From: an uncultured Hungatella sp.
Lineage (GTDB): Bacteria > Bacillota > Clostridia > Lachnospirales > Lachnospiraceae
Length of the DNA: 64,000 nucleotides
NCBI GenBank assembly: GCA_910585435.1
Contig: CAJUEJ010000013.1
Coordinates: forward strand, 28,609 to 92,608
Direction of reading: 5' to 3'
The notes beneath the pieces are model-generated. The model had not been told where the DNA came from. It was given only the letters and a program-made list of their open reading frames with translations, and did not search any database. A program made the position numbers and the translations under genes. The stretch's first letter is position 1; each line of letters starts with the position of its first letter. Positions 42,046-51,005 of the stretch are shown one piece after another.

Positions 42046-43695
42046 ATGATCAGTGCAAACAACGTAACATTGCGTGTGGGGAAGAAAGCCCTGTTTGAGG
42101 ATGTAAACATTAAATTTACCGAAGGAAACTGCTATGGACTAATCGGGGCTAACGGCGCAGGGAAATCCACATTTTTGAAGATTCTGTCCGGCCAGTTAGA
42201 GCCTACCAACGGGGATATCGCCATTACTCCCGGCCAGCGTCTGTCCTTTCTGCAGCAGGACCATTTTAAATACGACCAATATCCGGTGCTGGATACGGTT
42301 ATTATGGGGAATTTAAGGCTGTACCAGGTGATGAAGGAAAAAGATGCCATTTATATGAAAGAAGACTTTTCCGATGAGGACGGCATCAAGGCCGCAGACC
42401 TGGAGGCAGAGTTCGCAGAGATGAATGGCTGGGAAGCAGAATCGGATGCCGCTAACCTGTTAAACGGTTTGGGGGTGGATACAGAACACCACTATACCAT
42501 GATGAAGGATTTAAACAGTGCCCTGAAGGTAAAGGTGCTTCTGGCCCAGGCTCTTTTCGGCAATCCGGACATTCTGCTTTTAGATGAGCCTACCAACCAT
42601 CTGGACTTAGATGCCATTGCATGGCTGGAAGAATTCCTGATTACCTTTGAGAATACTGTGATCGTAGTTTCCCATGACCGTTATTTCTTAAATAAAGTGT
42701 GTACCCATACGGCGGATATTGATTACGGAAAGATCCAGCTTTATGCAGGAAACTACGATTTCTGGGTGGAGTCCAGCCAGCTTATGGTAAAACAGATGAA
42801 GGAGGCCAACCGAAAGAAGGAAGAGAAGATCAAAGAACTGCAGGAATTTATCCAGAGGTTCTCTGCCAACGCTTCCAAATCAAAGCAGGCCACTTCCAGA
42901 AAGCGGGCACTGGAAAAGATCGAGCTGGATGATATTAAACCTTCCAGCAGAAAGTATCCTTATATTGACTTCCGCCCCTTCCGCGAGATCGGCAACGAAG
43001 TTCTCACTGTGGATAACCTGACAAAAACCATCGACGGTGTAAAGGTGTTGGATCATGTGTCTTTTATCCTGAACAGAGAGGACAAGGTGGCTCTGGTTGG
43101 GCCCAACGAGCAGGCCAAGACCGTATTGTTTAAGATCCTGTCAGGGGAGATGGAGCCGGATGAGGGAAATTATAAATGGGGACTGACTACCAGCCAGGCT
43201 TATTTTCCCAAAGATAACAGCGCCGAATTCAACAATGACGAGACGATTGTAGACTGGCTGACCCAGTATTCTCCGGAAAAGGACGTGACCTATGTGCGTG
43301 GATTCCTGGGGAGGATGCTGTTTGCCGGTGAGGACGGTGTGAAGAAGGTCAGGGTTTTGTCCGGCGGTGAGAAGGTGCGGTGTATGTTGTCCAAGCTGAT
43401 GATATCCGGGGCCAATGTACTGATGCTGGATGAGCCTACGGATCATCTGGACATGGAGGCTATCACGGCCCTGAATAACGGTTTGATTAAATTTTCCGGC
43501 GTTCTCATTTTCTCCTCCCGGGATCACCAGATTGTGCAGACCACAGCCAACCGGATCATGGAGATTGTAGGCGGCCAGCTGATTGACAAGATTACCACCT
43601 ATGATGAGTATCTGGCCAATGATGAGATGGCACGTAAGAGACAGGTATTTACGGTTGTGAACACGGAAGAGGAGGATACGCAGGAGGAAAGCTAG
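42046..43695 (+). CDS. ABC-F ATPase (YkpA/YbiT-like) with one degenerate ATP site
   Basis: A 549-residue soluble double-ATPase expected on the ribosome. NBD1 has a normal Walker A (GANGAGKST, 34-42) but a degenerate signature (DLNSALK near 155-161 in place of LSGGEK). NBD2 has a degenerate Walker A (GPNEQAKT, 352-359, with Ala for the Gly before Lys) but a normal signature (LSGGEK, 438-443). Both Walker B motifs are intact (LLDEPTNHLD, MLDEPTDHLD). The linker about 240-305 is charged and basic, as in the tRNA-interacting arm of ABC-F proteins. It has no membrane partner. Confidence 0.93.
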   Translation: MISANNVTLRVGKKALFEDVNIKFTEGNCYGLIGANGAGKSTFLKILSGQLEPTNGDIAITPGQRLSFLQQDHFKYDQYPVLDTVIMGNLRLYQVMKEKDAIYMKEDFSDEDGIKAADLEAEFAEMNGWEAESDAANLLNGLGVDTEHHYTMMKDLNSALKVKVLLAQALFGNPDILLLDEPTNHLDLDAIAWLEEFLITFENTVIVVSHDRYFLNKVCTHTADIDYGKIQLYAGNYDFWVESSQLMVKQMKEANRKKEEKIKELQEFIQRFSANASKSKQATSRKRALEKIELDDIKPSSRKYPYIDFRPFREIGNEVLTVDNLTKTIDGVKVLDHVSFILNREDKVALVGPNEQAKTVLFKILSGEMEPDEGNYKWGLTTSQAYFPKDNSAEFNNDETIVDWLTQYSPEKDVTYVRGFLGRMLFAGEDGVKKVRVLSGGEKVRCMLSKLMISGANVLMLDEPTDHLDMEAITALNNGLIKFSGVLIFSSRDHQIVQTTANRIMEIVGGQLIDKITTYDEYLANDEMARKRQVFTVVNTEEEDTQEES

Positions 43696-43791
43696 ACCAT
43701 AAAATCTTGCTGGAATCAACAAAAATCGTCCTAGCTGAAATCCCTGAAATCAAGTATAATAAAACGAACAGATTACGCGAGGAGGTATTGT

Positions 43792-44631
43792 ATGAAGACT
43801 TTGGCGGAGTTTGCCAGAAAGAATGAGTATCTGGTTTGCGTGGATTCGGATGGCTGTGCTATGGATACCATGGATATCAAGCACATCAACTGCTTTGGCC
43901 CGTGTATGATTGATGAGTGGGGTCTGGGGCAGTGGCGGGAGACGATTCTGGATCGCTGGAATGACATTAACCTGTATTCCATGACAAGAGGCATCAACCG
44001 TTTTCTGGCTCTGGCTATGACCCTTGAGGAGGTTGACCGGGATTATTGCAGGATTGACGGAATCAGGGAATTCAGTGCCTGGACCCAGAAGGCAGATGAG
44101 CTGTCCAACGGTTCCGTAGGCCGTCAGGCCCAGGAGACAGGACAGGAGATCTTCAAGAAGGCTCTTGCCTGGTCTGTGGCAGTAAATCAGGCCATCAATC
44201 AGCTGCCGGAAGAAAAGAAGGTTCCTTTCGAAGGGGTGAAGGAAGGACTGAAGGCAGCCCATGAGAAGGCGGACGTTGCCATCGTCTCTTCCGCAAATCT
44301 GGAAGCAGTGCTGGAGGAGTGGCAGAAGCACGGGCTTATGGACAGCGTGGACGTATGCCTCACGCAGAACGTAGGAAGCAAGGCACTGTGTATCAGCAAG
44401 ATGCTGGAGCATGGATTTCCCAAGAATCATGTGCTGATGGTAGGGGATGCGCCTGGGGATTTAGGCGCTGCGGAAAAGAATGGGGTTCTCTACTATCCTA
44501 TCCTGGTGAGAAGAGAGAAGGAGTCCTGGGAGCGCTTTGTGGCTGAGGCTCTTCCCAGATTTCTGGACGGGACTTATGAGGGAGCGTATCAGGAGCAGCA
44601 GAAGGCTGCTTTTAAAGAGAATCTGTCATAG
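43792..44631 (+). CDS. HAD-superfamily hydrolase
   Basis: A 279-residue HAD protein: nucleophile motif LVCVDSDGCAMDTMDIKH (DxD), cap domain about 25-150, motif II VAIVSSANLEAVLEEW, and acidic motif VLMVGDAPGDLGAAEKNG. A small phosphorylated metabolite is the likely substrate; none is identified. It starts with ATG 43792 after GGAGGTATTGT. A TATAAT at 43755-43760 with a weak -35 may be its promoter. The GH3 gene follows after 57 bases. Confidence 0.88.
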   Translation: MKTLAEFARKNEYLVCVDSDGCAMDTMDIKHINCFGPCMIDEWGLGQWRETILDRWNDINLYSMTRGINRFLALAMTLEEVDRDYCRIDGIREFSAWTQKADELSNGSVGRQAQETGQEIFKKALAWSVAVNQAINQLPEEKKVPFEGVKEGLKAAHEKADVAIVSSANLEAVLEEWQKHGLMDSVDVCLTQNVGSKALCISKMLEHGFPKNHVLMVGDAPGDLGAAEKNGVLYYPILVRREKESWERFVAEALPRFLDGTYEGAYQEQQKAAFKENLS

Positions 44632-44688
44632 CTTTCAGAGAGAGGCAGGCAAAAACAAAGATTTATGTAGAAAGGGGTACATTGAATC

Positions 44689-46389
44689 ATGGTAGATCTG
44701 AAGAAGAAACCATACAATCTGTCGGATGAGCAGATTCAGTGGGTGGAAGACACTATCGCTTCCATGACCATTGATGAGAAGATAGGACAATTATTCGTAA
44801 ACATGGTGACAGACCGTTCTCCCCAGGCATTAAAAGAGGTGGTGGACACCTATCATCCCGGGGCAATCCGTTACCAGAATGCACCGGCAGAGATTTTATA
44901 TGAGCAGAACCGGGTTCTGCAGGAATCCACGAAGATTCCCCTTCTGATTGCTTCCAACTGTGAGCAGGGAGGCAACGGAGGCGTAGGCGGCGGCACACCG
45001 TTAGCCTGCGGGGCAGCCATTGCAGCTACGGGAAGCGAGGAAGTGGCCTACGAGGCATCAAGGATCAGTGCGGCGGAAGGCTGTGCCGTAGGCTGCAACT
45101 GGAACTTTGCCCCCATTGTGGACTTGACGTATAACTGGAGGAACACCATTGTCCAGCTGAGAGCATTTAACGACAGCCCGGATGATGTTATCCGTTTTGC
45201 AAAAGCATTTTTCAAGGGAACCAGGACTCAGAACATGGCTACCTGTATGAAGCATTTCCCGGGAGACGGCACGGAGGAGAATGACCAGCACCTGATCATG
45301 GGAATCAATGAGATGTCATGTGAAGAGTGGGATAAGACCTTTGGAAAAGTATACAGAGAACTGATTGATGACGGTGTTATGACTGTTATGGCAGGCCATA
45401 TTGCGCTTCCGGCCTATTCCAGGAAGCTGAGACCAGGTATCAAGGACGAGGAGATCCGCCCCGCTACCCTGGCTACGGAATTAATCACAGATTTATTGAA
45501 GGGCCAGTTAGGCTTCAACGGGCTGGTTGTGACAGACGCTTCCCATATGATCGGCATGTTCGGCGCTACCATTCCCAGGAAAGAGCAGGTGCCGGGAGCC
45601 ATCGCTGCCGGATGTGATATGTATTTGTTCTTTAATGACAGAGAAGAAGATTTTGGATATATGATGGAAGGCTACCGCAACGGAACCATTACGGAAGAAC
45701 GTTTAAGTGATGCCCTTCACAGGATTTTAGGTGTGAAGGCAGCGCTAAACCTCCATACTCTCCAGAAAGAAGGAAAGCTTATGCCTTCCAAGGAGAATTT
45801 GTCCATTATCAGCTGCCCAGAGCACCGTCAGGCAGCGGCAAAGCTGGCGGATCAGTTTGTTACGCTGGTAAAGGATCGGGATCATTACCTTCCCATGACA
45901 CCGGAGAGATACAAACGCCTGAAGCTGATCTACATTGGCGGGGAAGGCCATGTGGTTGCCGGCCAGCTGTTAAAGGGCGATGATGAGATTGTAAAGGCAG
46001 ACATTATCCGTCAGCTGACAGAAGCAGGCTTTGAGGTGGATGCCGAAGATATGACTGCCAAGGGTAAGATAGAGGAGTTTAAGAAGCGTTATGATGCGGT
46101 ATTCCTGGTACTGAATGTGTCAGGCTTTGCGCAGTACAATACCATGCGTGTAAAGTGGGATCTGCCTACAAAGCAGCCCTGGTATATGAGCGAAGTTCCT
46201 ACCATTGTTTTGTCAGCATCATTCCCCAATATGTTGATCGACGTACCTATGGCAAGATGCTATGCCAATTCTTATATGAGCCATCCGGAGGCGATTCATG
46301 CGGCTCTGGAGAAACTGATGGGCAAGTCAGAATTCAAAGGGAAATACAATGAGAATGTATTCTGCGGCCGCTGGGAGACCAGATTTTAG
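44689..46389 (+). CDS. cytoplasmic family 3 glycoside hydrolase (NagZ-like beta-N-acetylhexosaminidase type)
   Basis: A 566-residue GH3 enzyme without a signal peptide. The N-terminal barrel (about 20-350) carries KHFPGDG (188-194) followed by the Asp-x-His dyad D199/H201 characteristic of GlcNAc-acting GH3 enzymes, and nucleophile D283 in LVVTDASHM. A second domain follows (about 380-566). RBS AGAAAGGGG. Together with the sodium/proton:sugar symporter downstream it forms a plausible import-and-hydrolyse unit for a beta-linked amino-sugar glycoside; the substrate is inferred. Confidence 0.88.
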   Translation: MVDLKKKPYNLSDEQIQWVEDTIASMTIDEKIGQLFVNMVTDRSPQALKEVVDTYHPGAIRYQNAPAEILYEQNRVLQESTKIPLLIASNCEQGGNGGVGGGTPLACGAAIAATGSEEVAYEASRISAAEGCAVGCNWNFAPIVDLTYNWRNTIVQLRAFNDSPDDVIRFAKAFFKGTRTQNMATCMKHFPGDGTEENDQHLIMGINEMSCEEWDKTFGKVYRELIDDGVMTVMAGHIALPAYSRKLRPGIKDEEIRPATLATELITDLLKGQLGFNGLVVTDASHMIGMFGATIPRKEQVPGAIAAGCDMYLFFNDREEDFGYMMEGYRNGTITEERLSDALHRILGVKAALNLHTLQKEGKLMPSKENLSIISCPEHRQAAAKLADQFVTLVKDRDHYLPMTPERYKRLKLIYIGGEGHVVAGQLLKGDDEIVKADIIRQLTEAGFEVDAEDMTAKGKIEEFKKRYDAVFLVLNVSGFAQYNTMRVKWDLPTKQPWYMSEVPTIVLSASFPNMLIDVPMARCYANSYMSHPEAIHAALEKLMGKSEFKGKYNENVFCGRWETRF

Positions 46390-46550
46390 GAACATGTTAC
46401 ATGGCAAATTTTTCACGTAAGTGGATGATTTGATACAAGGCTTCCTCTGCCGGACTTGCAGACGGTGCAGGGCGCTACGGCCTGGCAGGCCACTGGACGG
46501 CATAAATCATATAGCATCGGCCTGTCCAAAAAATTTAGGAGGGTAATGAA

Positions 46551-48167
46551 ATGGCAGAAAAAACAAATAACACGGGAGTTCACCGCGCGAAACTGTGGGA
46601 GATCGGTTTCTACGCTTTGAATAACACATCCACCAACCTTTATATGAGTTTGGTTGGTTATATTTCTTACTATTTGATCGGTATTGTAGGAGTAGGCGTT
46701 GTATTTGCCGGTTCCTTTATCACATTCATGCGTGTGTGGGATGGCGTGACAGACCCATTTGTAGGAATGCTTGTAGACAGAACCAATACAAAATTCGGTA
46801 AGAACCGTCCGTTTATTGTACTGGGCAATGCGATTCTGTTTACCACTACCTGGCTGATGTTCAATGTGGTTACAAGAATCGGTCAGGGAGCAAGGCTTCC
46901 GGTATTTATTGTGATTTATCTGGTTTATATTCTGGGTTATACCGCACAGTGCGTGGTTACCAAGTCTGCACAGACCTGTTTAACCAATGACCCGAAGCAG
47001 AGACCTATCTTTGCTATGTTTGATACCATTTACAATCTGTTTGCCTTGAGCGTGATCATTCCGATCTACATGTCAGGAACTTTGATCCCCAAGTTCTCCC
47101 TGAATATGGCAGAGCATGCGGAGCAGATCAACAACCTGATTGCGAAGAACCCTAACCTTGCCAATGTACTTGAGACCGGGGAGGACGGAGTTCAGAAACT
47201 GTCCGGTTTCTATAACCCGGCTATGTTCCAGTCCTTCCAGCTCTTAATTGGGGGGGTTGCCGCAGTGTTTGCATGCCTTGCCATCGTAGGTTTATGGAGA
47301 AAGGACAGGATAGAATACTTTGGTACTGGCCAGGTACAGAAGGTAACCTTTAAGGACTATGTGGATGTGCTTGCTCATAACCGTGGTATCCAGATGCTGG
47401 TTGTGGCTGCTTCTTCCGATAAGTTAAGCTTAAGTATGCAGACCAACTCCACGGTTATGGTATGTATCTTCGGCGTTATCTGCGGTAATTATGCTTACTT
47501 TGGTTCTCAGTCGGCTATCAGTGCAATTCCTGTGGCGATTTTATCCCTTCTTGGTATGGGTATTATCGCGAGAAACTTAGGTCAGAAAAAGGCTTTGGTT
47601 GTGGGAACCGTAGGAGCTCTTGCAACTGCTGCCGGTATGTTGTGCCTGTTCCTTTTCGGAACTCCTACCAACATGATGCTGCCTTCCTTCAGTTTGACAA
47701 AACCTGCTACATGGGGCAACCTGTTCTCTGGCGCTAACTGGAGTATGTTCGGATTCCTGTACATTCTGTTATGGAGCTTGATGAAGGGCTTCTCCGGAAT
47801 TGCCAGCTCCATCGTTATTCCTATGACAGCTGACTGTGCGGACTACGAGGTATACCGTTCCGGTAAGTATGTGCCTGGTCTGATGGGAACCTTATTCAGT
47901 TTTGTTGATAAGCTGATTTCCTCTCTGGCATCTACTTTTGTATCCGTTATGTTTGCAGCCATCGGATTTAAGGCAGCGCTTCCTACACCGACCACACCGT
48001 ACAGCACAGGTATTTTCTGGGTTACCATGGCCTGTCTGTTAGGTGCACCGACTGTTGGCTGGATCCTGAACGTTGTGGCTATGAAGTTCTATCCGCTGTC
48101 CAAGGAGAAGATGGAAGAGATTCAGGATAGGATCGCTGAGATTAAGGCACAGGCTGCTAAGGCCTGA
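46551..48167 (+). CDS. GPH-family cation:sugar symporter
   Basis: A 538-residue, 12-helix MelB/XylP-like transporter. The N-terminal FYALNNTSTNLYMSLVGYISYYLIGIVGVG and DGVTDPFVGMLVDRTNTKFGKNRPFIVLGN (the cation-binding D and the loop DRTNTKFGKNRP) are family hallmarks. RBS AGGAGGG. It lies 161 bases after the GH3 gene with a GGCC-rich hairpin near 46472-46494 between them. It probably brings the GH3 substrate into the cell. Confidence 0.93.
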   Translation: MAEKTNNTGVHRAKLWEIGFYALNNTSTNLYMSLVGYISYYLIGIVGVGVVFAGSFITFMRVWDGVTDPFVGMLVDRTNTKFGKNRPFIVLGNAILFTTTWLMFNVVTRIGQGARLPVFIVIYLVYILGYTAQCVVTKSAQTCLTNDPKQRPIFAMFDTIYNLFALSVIIPIYMSGTLIPKFSLNMAEHAEQINNLIAKNPNLANVLETGEDGVQKLSGFYNPAMFQSFQLLIGGVAAVFACLAIVGLWRKDRIEYFGTGQVQKVTFKDYVDVLAHNRGIQMLVVAASSDKLSLSMQTNSTVMVCIFGVICGNYAYFGSQSAISAIPVAILSLLGMGIIARNLGQKKALVVGTVGALATAAGMLCLFLFGTPTNMMLPSFSLTKPATWGNLFSGANWSMFGFLYILLWSLMKGFSGIASSIVIPMTADCADYEVYRSGKYVPGLMGTLFSFVDKLISSLASTFVSVMFAAIGFKAALPTPTTPYSTGIFWVTMACLLGAPTVGWILNVVAMKFYPLSKEKMEEIQDRIAEIKAQAAKA

Positions 48168-48224
48168 TGATTGTGCCGGACAGGGGATGAATAGAAATTG
48201 AAAATAGATAAAAAGGGTACACCC

Positions 48225-48584
48225 ATGAAGAAAAAGGCAGAGAAAGATACCATGGTAGGCCAGGCGGTGAAAGCAGATTTTGCCATGCAGGAAGCTATGG
48301 AAGAAGCGGGAATGGAAGCAAAGACCTACGGAATATGGGGCGTTATTTGGAAGCTTATCCGCAGGTTTGAGCGGGAAAAGAGACCGGTAAAAAAGAAGGC
48401 CTATATCTGGCTGACAATCCTTACCGGCTGGATGGGAGGCCATCGCTTTTATGCCAGGCGGTATTACCTGGGAGCCTTGTATCTCATATTTTGTTGGACA
48501 TTTATCCCTGTGATGATGGCATTTATTGACCTGATGGAAGTGATTCCGATAAAAAAGGATGAGAATGGTTATATTATGATATAG
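48225..48584 (+). CDS. TM2-domain small membrane protein
   Basis: A 119-residue protein with a charged N-terminal half and a TM2 domain: AYIWLTILTGWMGGHRFYARRYYLGALYLIFCWTFIPVMMAFIDLMEVI, two helices joined by a GGHRFYxR turn. Function of bacterial TM2 proteins is generally unknown. ATG 48225 is chosen; a TTG at 48198 is in frame. It lies 57 bases after the GPH symporter and ends before a strong terminator. Confidence 0.82.
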   Translation: MKKKAEKDTMVGQAVKADFAMQEAMEEAGMEAKTYGIWGVIWKLIRRFEREKRPVKKKAYIWLTILTGWMGGHRFYARRYYLGALYLIFCWTFIPVMMAFIDLMEVIPIKKDENGYIMI

Positions 48585-48689
48585 CGGGGCAACAGCAACA
48601 AGGGTGTGCCTGCTGCACAAAGTGTTCTTACTGCAAGAAGAGCATTTAAAAAGCCGGGGAGGATTCCGGCTGCCAGAATAAAATTATGG

Positions 48690-48720
48690 GGCTGCCACGA
48701 TAATACGTGGCAGCCTTTTT
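48690..48720 (+). terminator. intrinsic terminator
   Basis: Perfect 10-bp stem GGCTGCCACG (48690-48699) / CGTGGCAGCC (48706-48715), loop ATAATA, followed by five T residues. It ends the GH3-GPH-TM2 segment. Confidence 0.95.
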
Positions 48721-48799
48721 ATACCTGTTTTAGTCATACGGCCCTTCCTATCTGTATAAATTAATAAGAATAGATATGATACGAAGGGGTGCATAAAAA

Positions 48800-49501
48800 A
48801 TGCGCAGATTGGAATGGAGAAGGGCAATCTGGCTTTGGGGGCTGATTGCAGTGTTTCTGTCGGCAGATATCTATTCCGCTATGTCCGGCAGATCAGGCGG
48901 ACAGGCAAGAAGAGCCAGCGCAGTAACGGATAAATCAGAGGTTTCCAGAAAGGAGATTGCACTGACCTTTGACGACGGCCCTCATCCGGTCTATACCCGG
49001 AAGCTGCTGGACGGCTTAAAGGAGCGGGGGGTAAGAGTATCTTTCTTTTTAATTGGACAAAACATTGACGGGAACGAAGACATTATCCGCAGGATGAAGG
49101 AGGAAGGACATCTCATCGGCAACCACAGCCAGAGCCACATGCAGCTGTCCAAAGAGAATATAGATGCTGCCTATCAGCAGATCAAAGCTACCAATCAGAA
49201 AATATTTGATATTACGGGGGAGGTTCCGTCCTATATCCGGCCGCCCTACGGATCCTGGAGTGAGGAACTGGAGTGCGTGATTCCCATGACTGTTGCGCTC
49301 TGGGATGTGGACACCATGGACTGGAAATCCCAGAATAAAAATCAGATTGTCCGCCATGTCATCAAACATGCGGATGATGGATCCGTGATTTTGATGCACG
49401 ATGTCTATGAGACTTCTGTGGAGGCGGCTTTGGAAATTATTGACACACTGACAAAGGAAGGATATAATTTTGTTACTGTGGATGAATTGCTGGTTGAATA
49501 G
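48800..49501 (+). CDS. polysaccharide deacetylase (CE4, NodB fold)
   Basis: A 233-residue CE4 protein with one N-terminal membrane anchor (about residues 8-28). NodB motifs are IALTFDDGPHP (catalytic base D58, metal D59), HSQSH with metal ligands H109 and H113, RPPYGSW, and a final VILMHDVYET. It probably deacetylates peptidoglycan or another N-acetylated wall glycan outside the membrane. RBS AAGGGG. rarA follows 18 bases downstream. Confidence 0.92.
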   Translation: MRRLEWRRAIWLWGLIAVFLSADIYSAMSGRSGGQARRASAVTDKSEVSRKEIALTFDDGPHPVYTRKLLDGLKERGVRVSFFLIGQNIDGNEDIIRRMKEEGHLIGNHSQSHMQLSKENIDAAYQQIKATNQKIFDITGEVPSYIRPPYGSWSEELECVIPMTVALWDVDTMDWKSQNKNQIVRHVIKHADDGSVILMHDVYETSVEAALEIIDTLTKEGYNFVTVDELLVE

Positions 49502-49519
49502 AGGTGTAAAAAGGAAGAA

Positions 49520-50836
49520 ATGGATTTATTTGATTATGTAAGGGAAAATAACAGGAAGCAGGAGGCGCCCCTTGCTTCGCGGCTTCGGCCTGTCACACTG
49601 GATGAGGTGGTGGGGCAGCGCCATATCATCGGCAAGAATAAACTGCTTTACCGGGCCATCAGGGCGGATCAGCTGGGGTCAGTTATTTTTTACGGCCCTC
49701 CCGGCACAGGGAAGACCACCCTTGCCAAAGTGATTGCCAATACGACAAAAGCCGGCTTCCGTCAGATCAATGCCACCGTGGCAGGAAAGAAGGACATGGA
49801 AGAGGTGGTGAAGGAAGCAAAGGACAGCCTGGGGATGTATGGGAGAAAGACCATTCTGTTTGTGGATGAGATACACCGTTTTAACAAAAGCCAGCAGGAC
49901 TATCTGCTTCCCTTTGTGGAGGACGGCACATTGATTCTGATTGGCGCCACTACGGAGAATCCTTATTTTGAGGTAAATAACGCACTTATCTCCCGCTCCA
50001 GGATATTTGAATTAAAGCCTCTGGAGAAAGAGGACATAAAAGAGCTGATACACCGCGCTGTCTATGATACCGAGAAGGGAATGGGAGCTTATCAGGCTGT
50101 GATCGATGAAGACGCGGCGGAATTCCTGGCAGATGCCGCCAATGGAGACGCCCGCAGCGCCCTCAATGCAGTTGAACTGGGGATTCTGACAACGGATCGG
50201 AGAGAAGACGGCAAAATCCATATTGATCTGGAGACGGCCCAGGAATGTATCCAGAAGCGGGCGGTAGGATATGATAAAAACGGAGATAATCATTATGATA
50301 CCATATCCGCATTTATCAAAAGCATGAGAGGCTCTGACCCGGATGCTGCCGTCTACTATCTGGCCCGGATGCTGTATGCCGGAGAGGACATTAAATTTAT
50401 TGCCAGAAGGATCATGATCCATGCCGCGGAGGACGTAGGTATGGCGGATCCCCAGGCTCTCACAGTAGCTGTCAGCGCGGCCCAGGCAGCAGAACGGATA
50501 GGAATGCCGGAGGCCCAGATTATTCTTTCCCAGGCAGCCATCTATGTGGCTACGGCGCCCAAGAGCAATTCCGTGGTCACAGCTATCGGGGAAGCCATGG
50601 ATGCCGTAGCCAATGAAAAGACTGCGCCGGTGCCGGTGCATCTTCAGGACAGCCATTATAAAGGAGCCGGGAAACTGGGCCATGGAGCCGGATACTGCTA
50701 TCCTCATGATTATCCCAACCATTATGTGAAGCAGCAATATCTGCCGGATGGCATGGAGGGTAGGGAGTTTTACCATGCTTCAGACCAAGGTTATGAAAAA
50801 ATTATCGGAGAACGGATGGATTTTATAAAAAAATAG
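49520..50836 (+). CDS. rarA: replication-associated recombination protein A (AAA+ ATPase)
   Basis: A 438-residue RarA/MgsA homologue that acts at stalled replication forks. It begins with LASRLRPVTLDEVVGQRHIIG; Walker A GPPGTGKTTLAK, Walker B ILFVDEIHRFNKSQQD, sensor GATTENPYFEVNNALISR, and the C-terminal DDSHYKGAGKLGHGAGY-type MgsA domain (QDSHYKGAGKLGHG). RBS AGGAAG. It is the last gene before the rho leader. Confidence 0.95.
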   Translation: MDLFDYVRENNRKQEAPLASRLRPVTLDEVVGQRHIIGKNKLLYRAIRADQLGSVIFYGPPGTGKTTLAKVIANTTKAGFRQINATVAGKKDMEEVVKEAKDSLGMYGRKTILFVDEIHRFNKSQQDYLLPFVEDGTLILIGATTENPYFEVNNALISRSRIFELKPLEKEDIKELIHRAVYDTEKGMGAYQAVIDEDAAEFLADAANGDARSALNAVELGILTTDRREDGKIHIDLETAQECIQKRAVGYDKNGDNHYDTISAFIKSMRGSDPDAAVYYLARMLYAGEDIKFIARRIMIHAAEDVGMADPQALTVAVSAAQAAERIGMPEAQIILSQAAIYVATAPKSNSVVTAIGEAMDAVANEKTAPVPVHLQDSHYKGAGKLGHGAGYCYPHDYPNHYVKQQYLPDGMEGREFYHASDQGYEKIIGERMDFIKK

Positions 50837-51005
50837 CTTTTTTTTTATTTGCAAATAGGATATAATATTATAGAAGCGGCTTGTTTAGCCGCTTGAAATC
50901 TGGTATTCTTAAGCTTTTCATTTATCCCTGATTCGAAGTTTATTCCTGATTCGAAGGAGAATCCCTGGAGATAGCCGGACTGTGAAGAAAAAAGGAGAAT
51001 AGAAG
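50837..51005 (+). promoter_or_regulatory. rho upstream leader with hairpin and direct repeat
   Basis: This 169-bp gap has a TATAAT-containing AT-rich region (about 50860), a perfect 7-bp hairpin AAGCGGC / GCCGCTT (50874-50894), and a direct repeat CCTGATTCGAAG (near 50927 and 50944). Rho is often autoregulated through its leader; the hairpin and repeats are candidates but no family-level structure was recognised. Confidence 0.5.
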
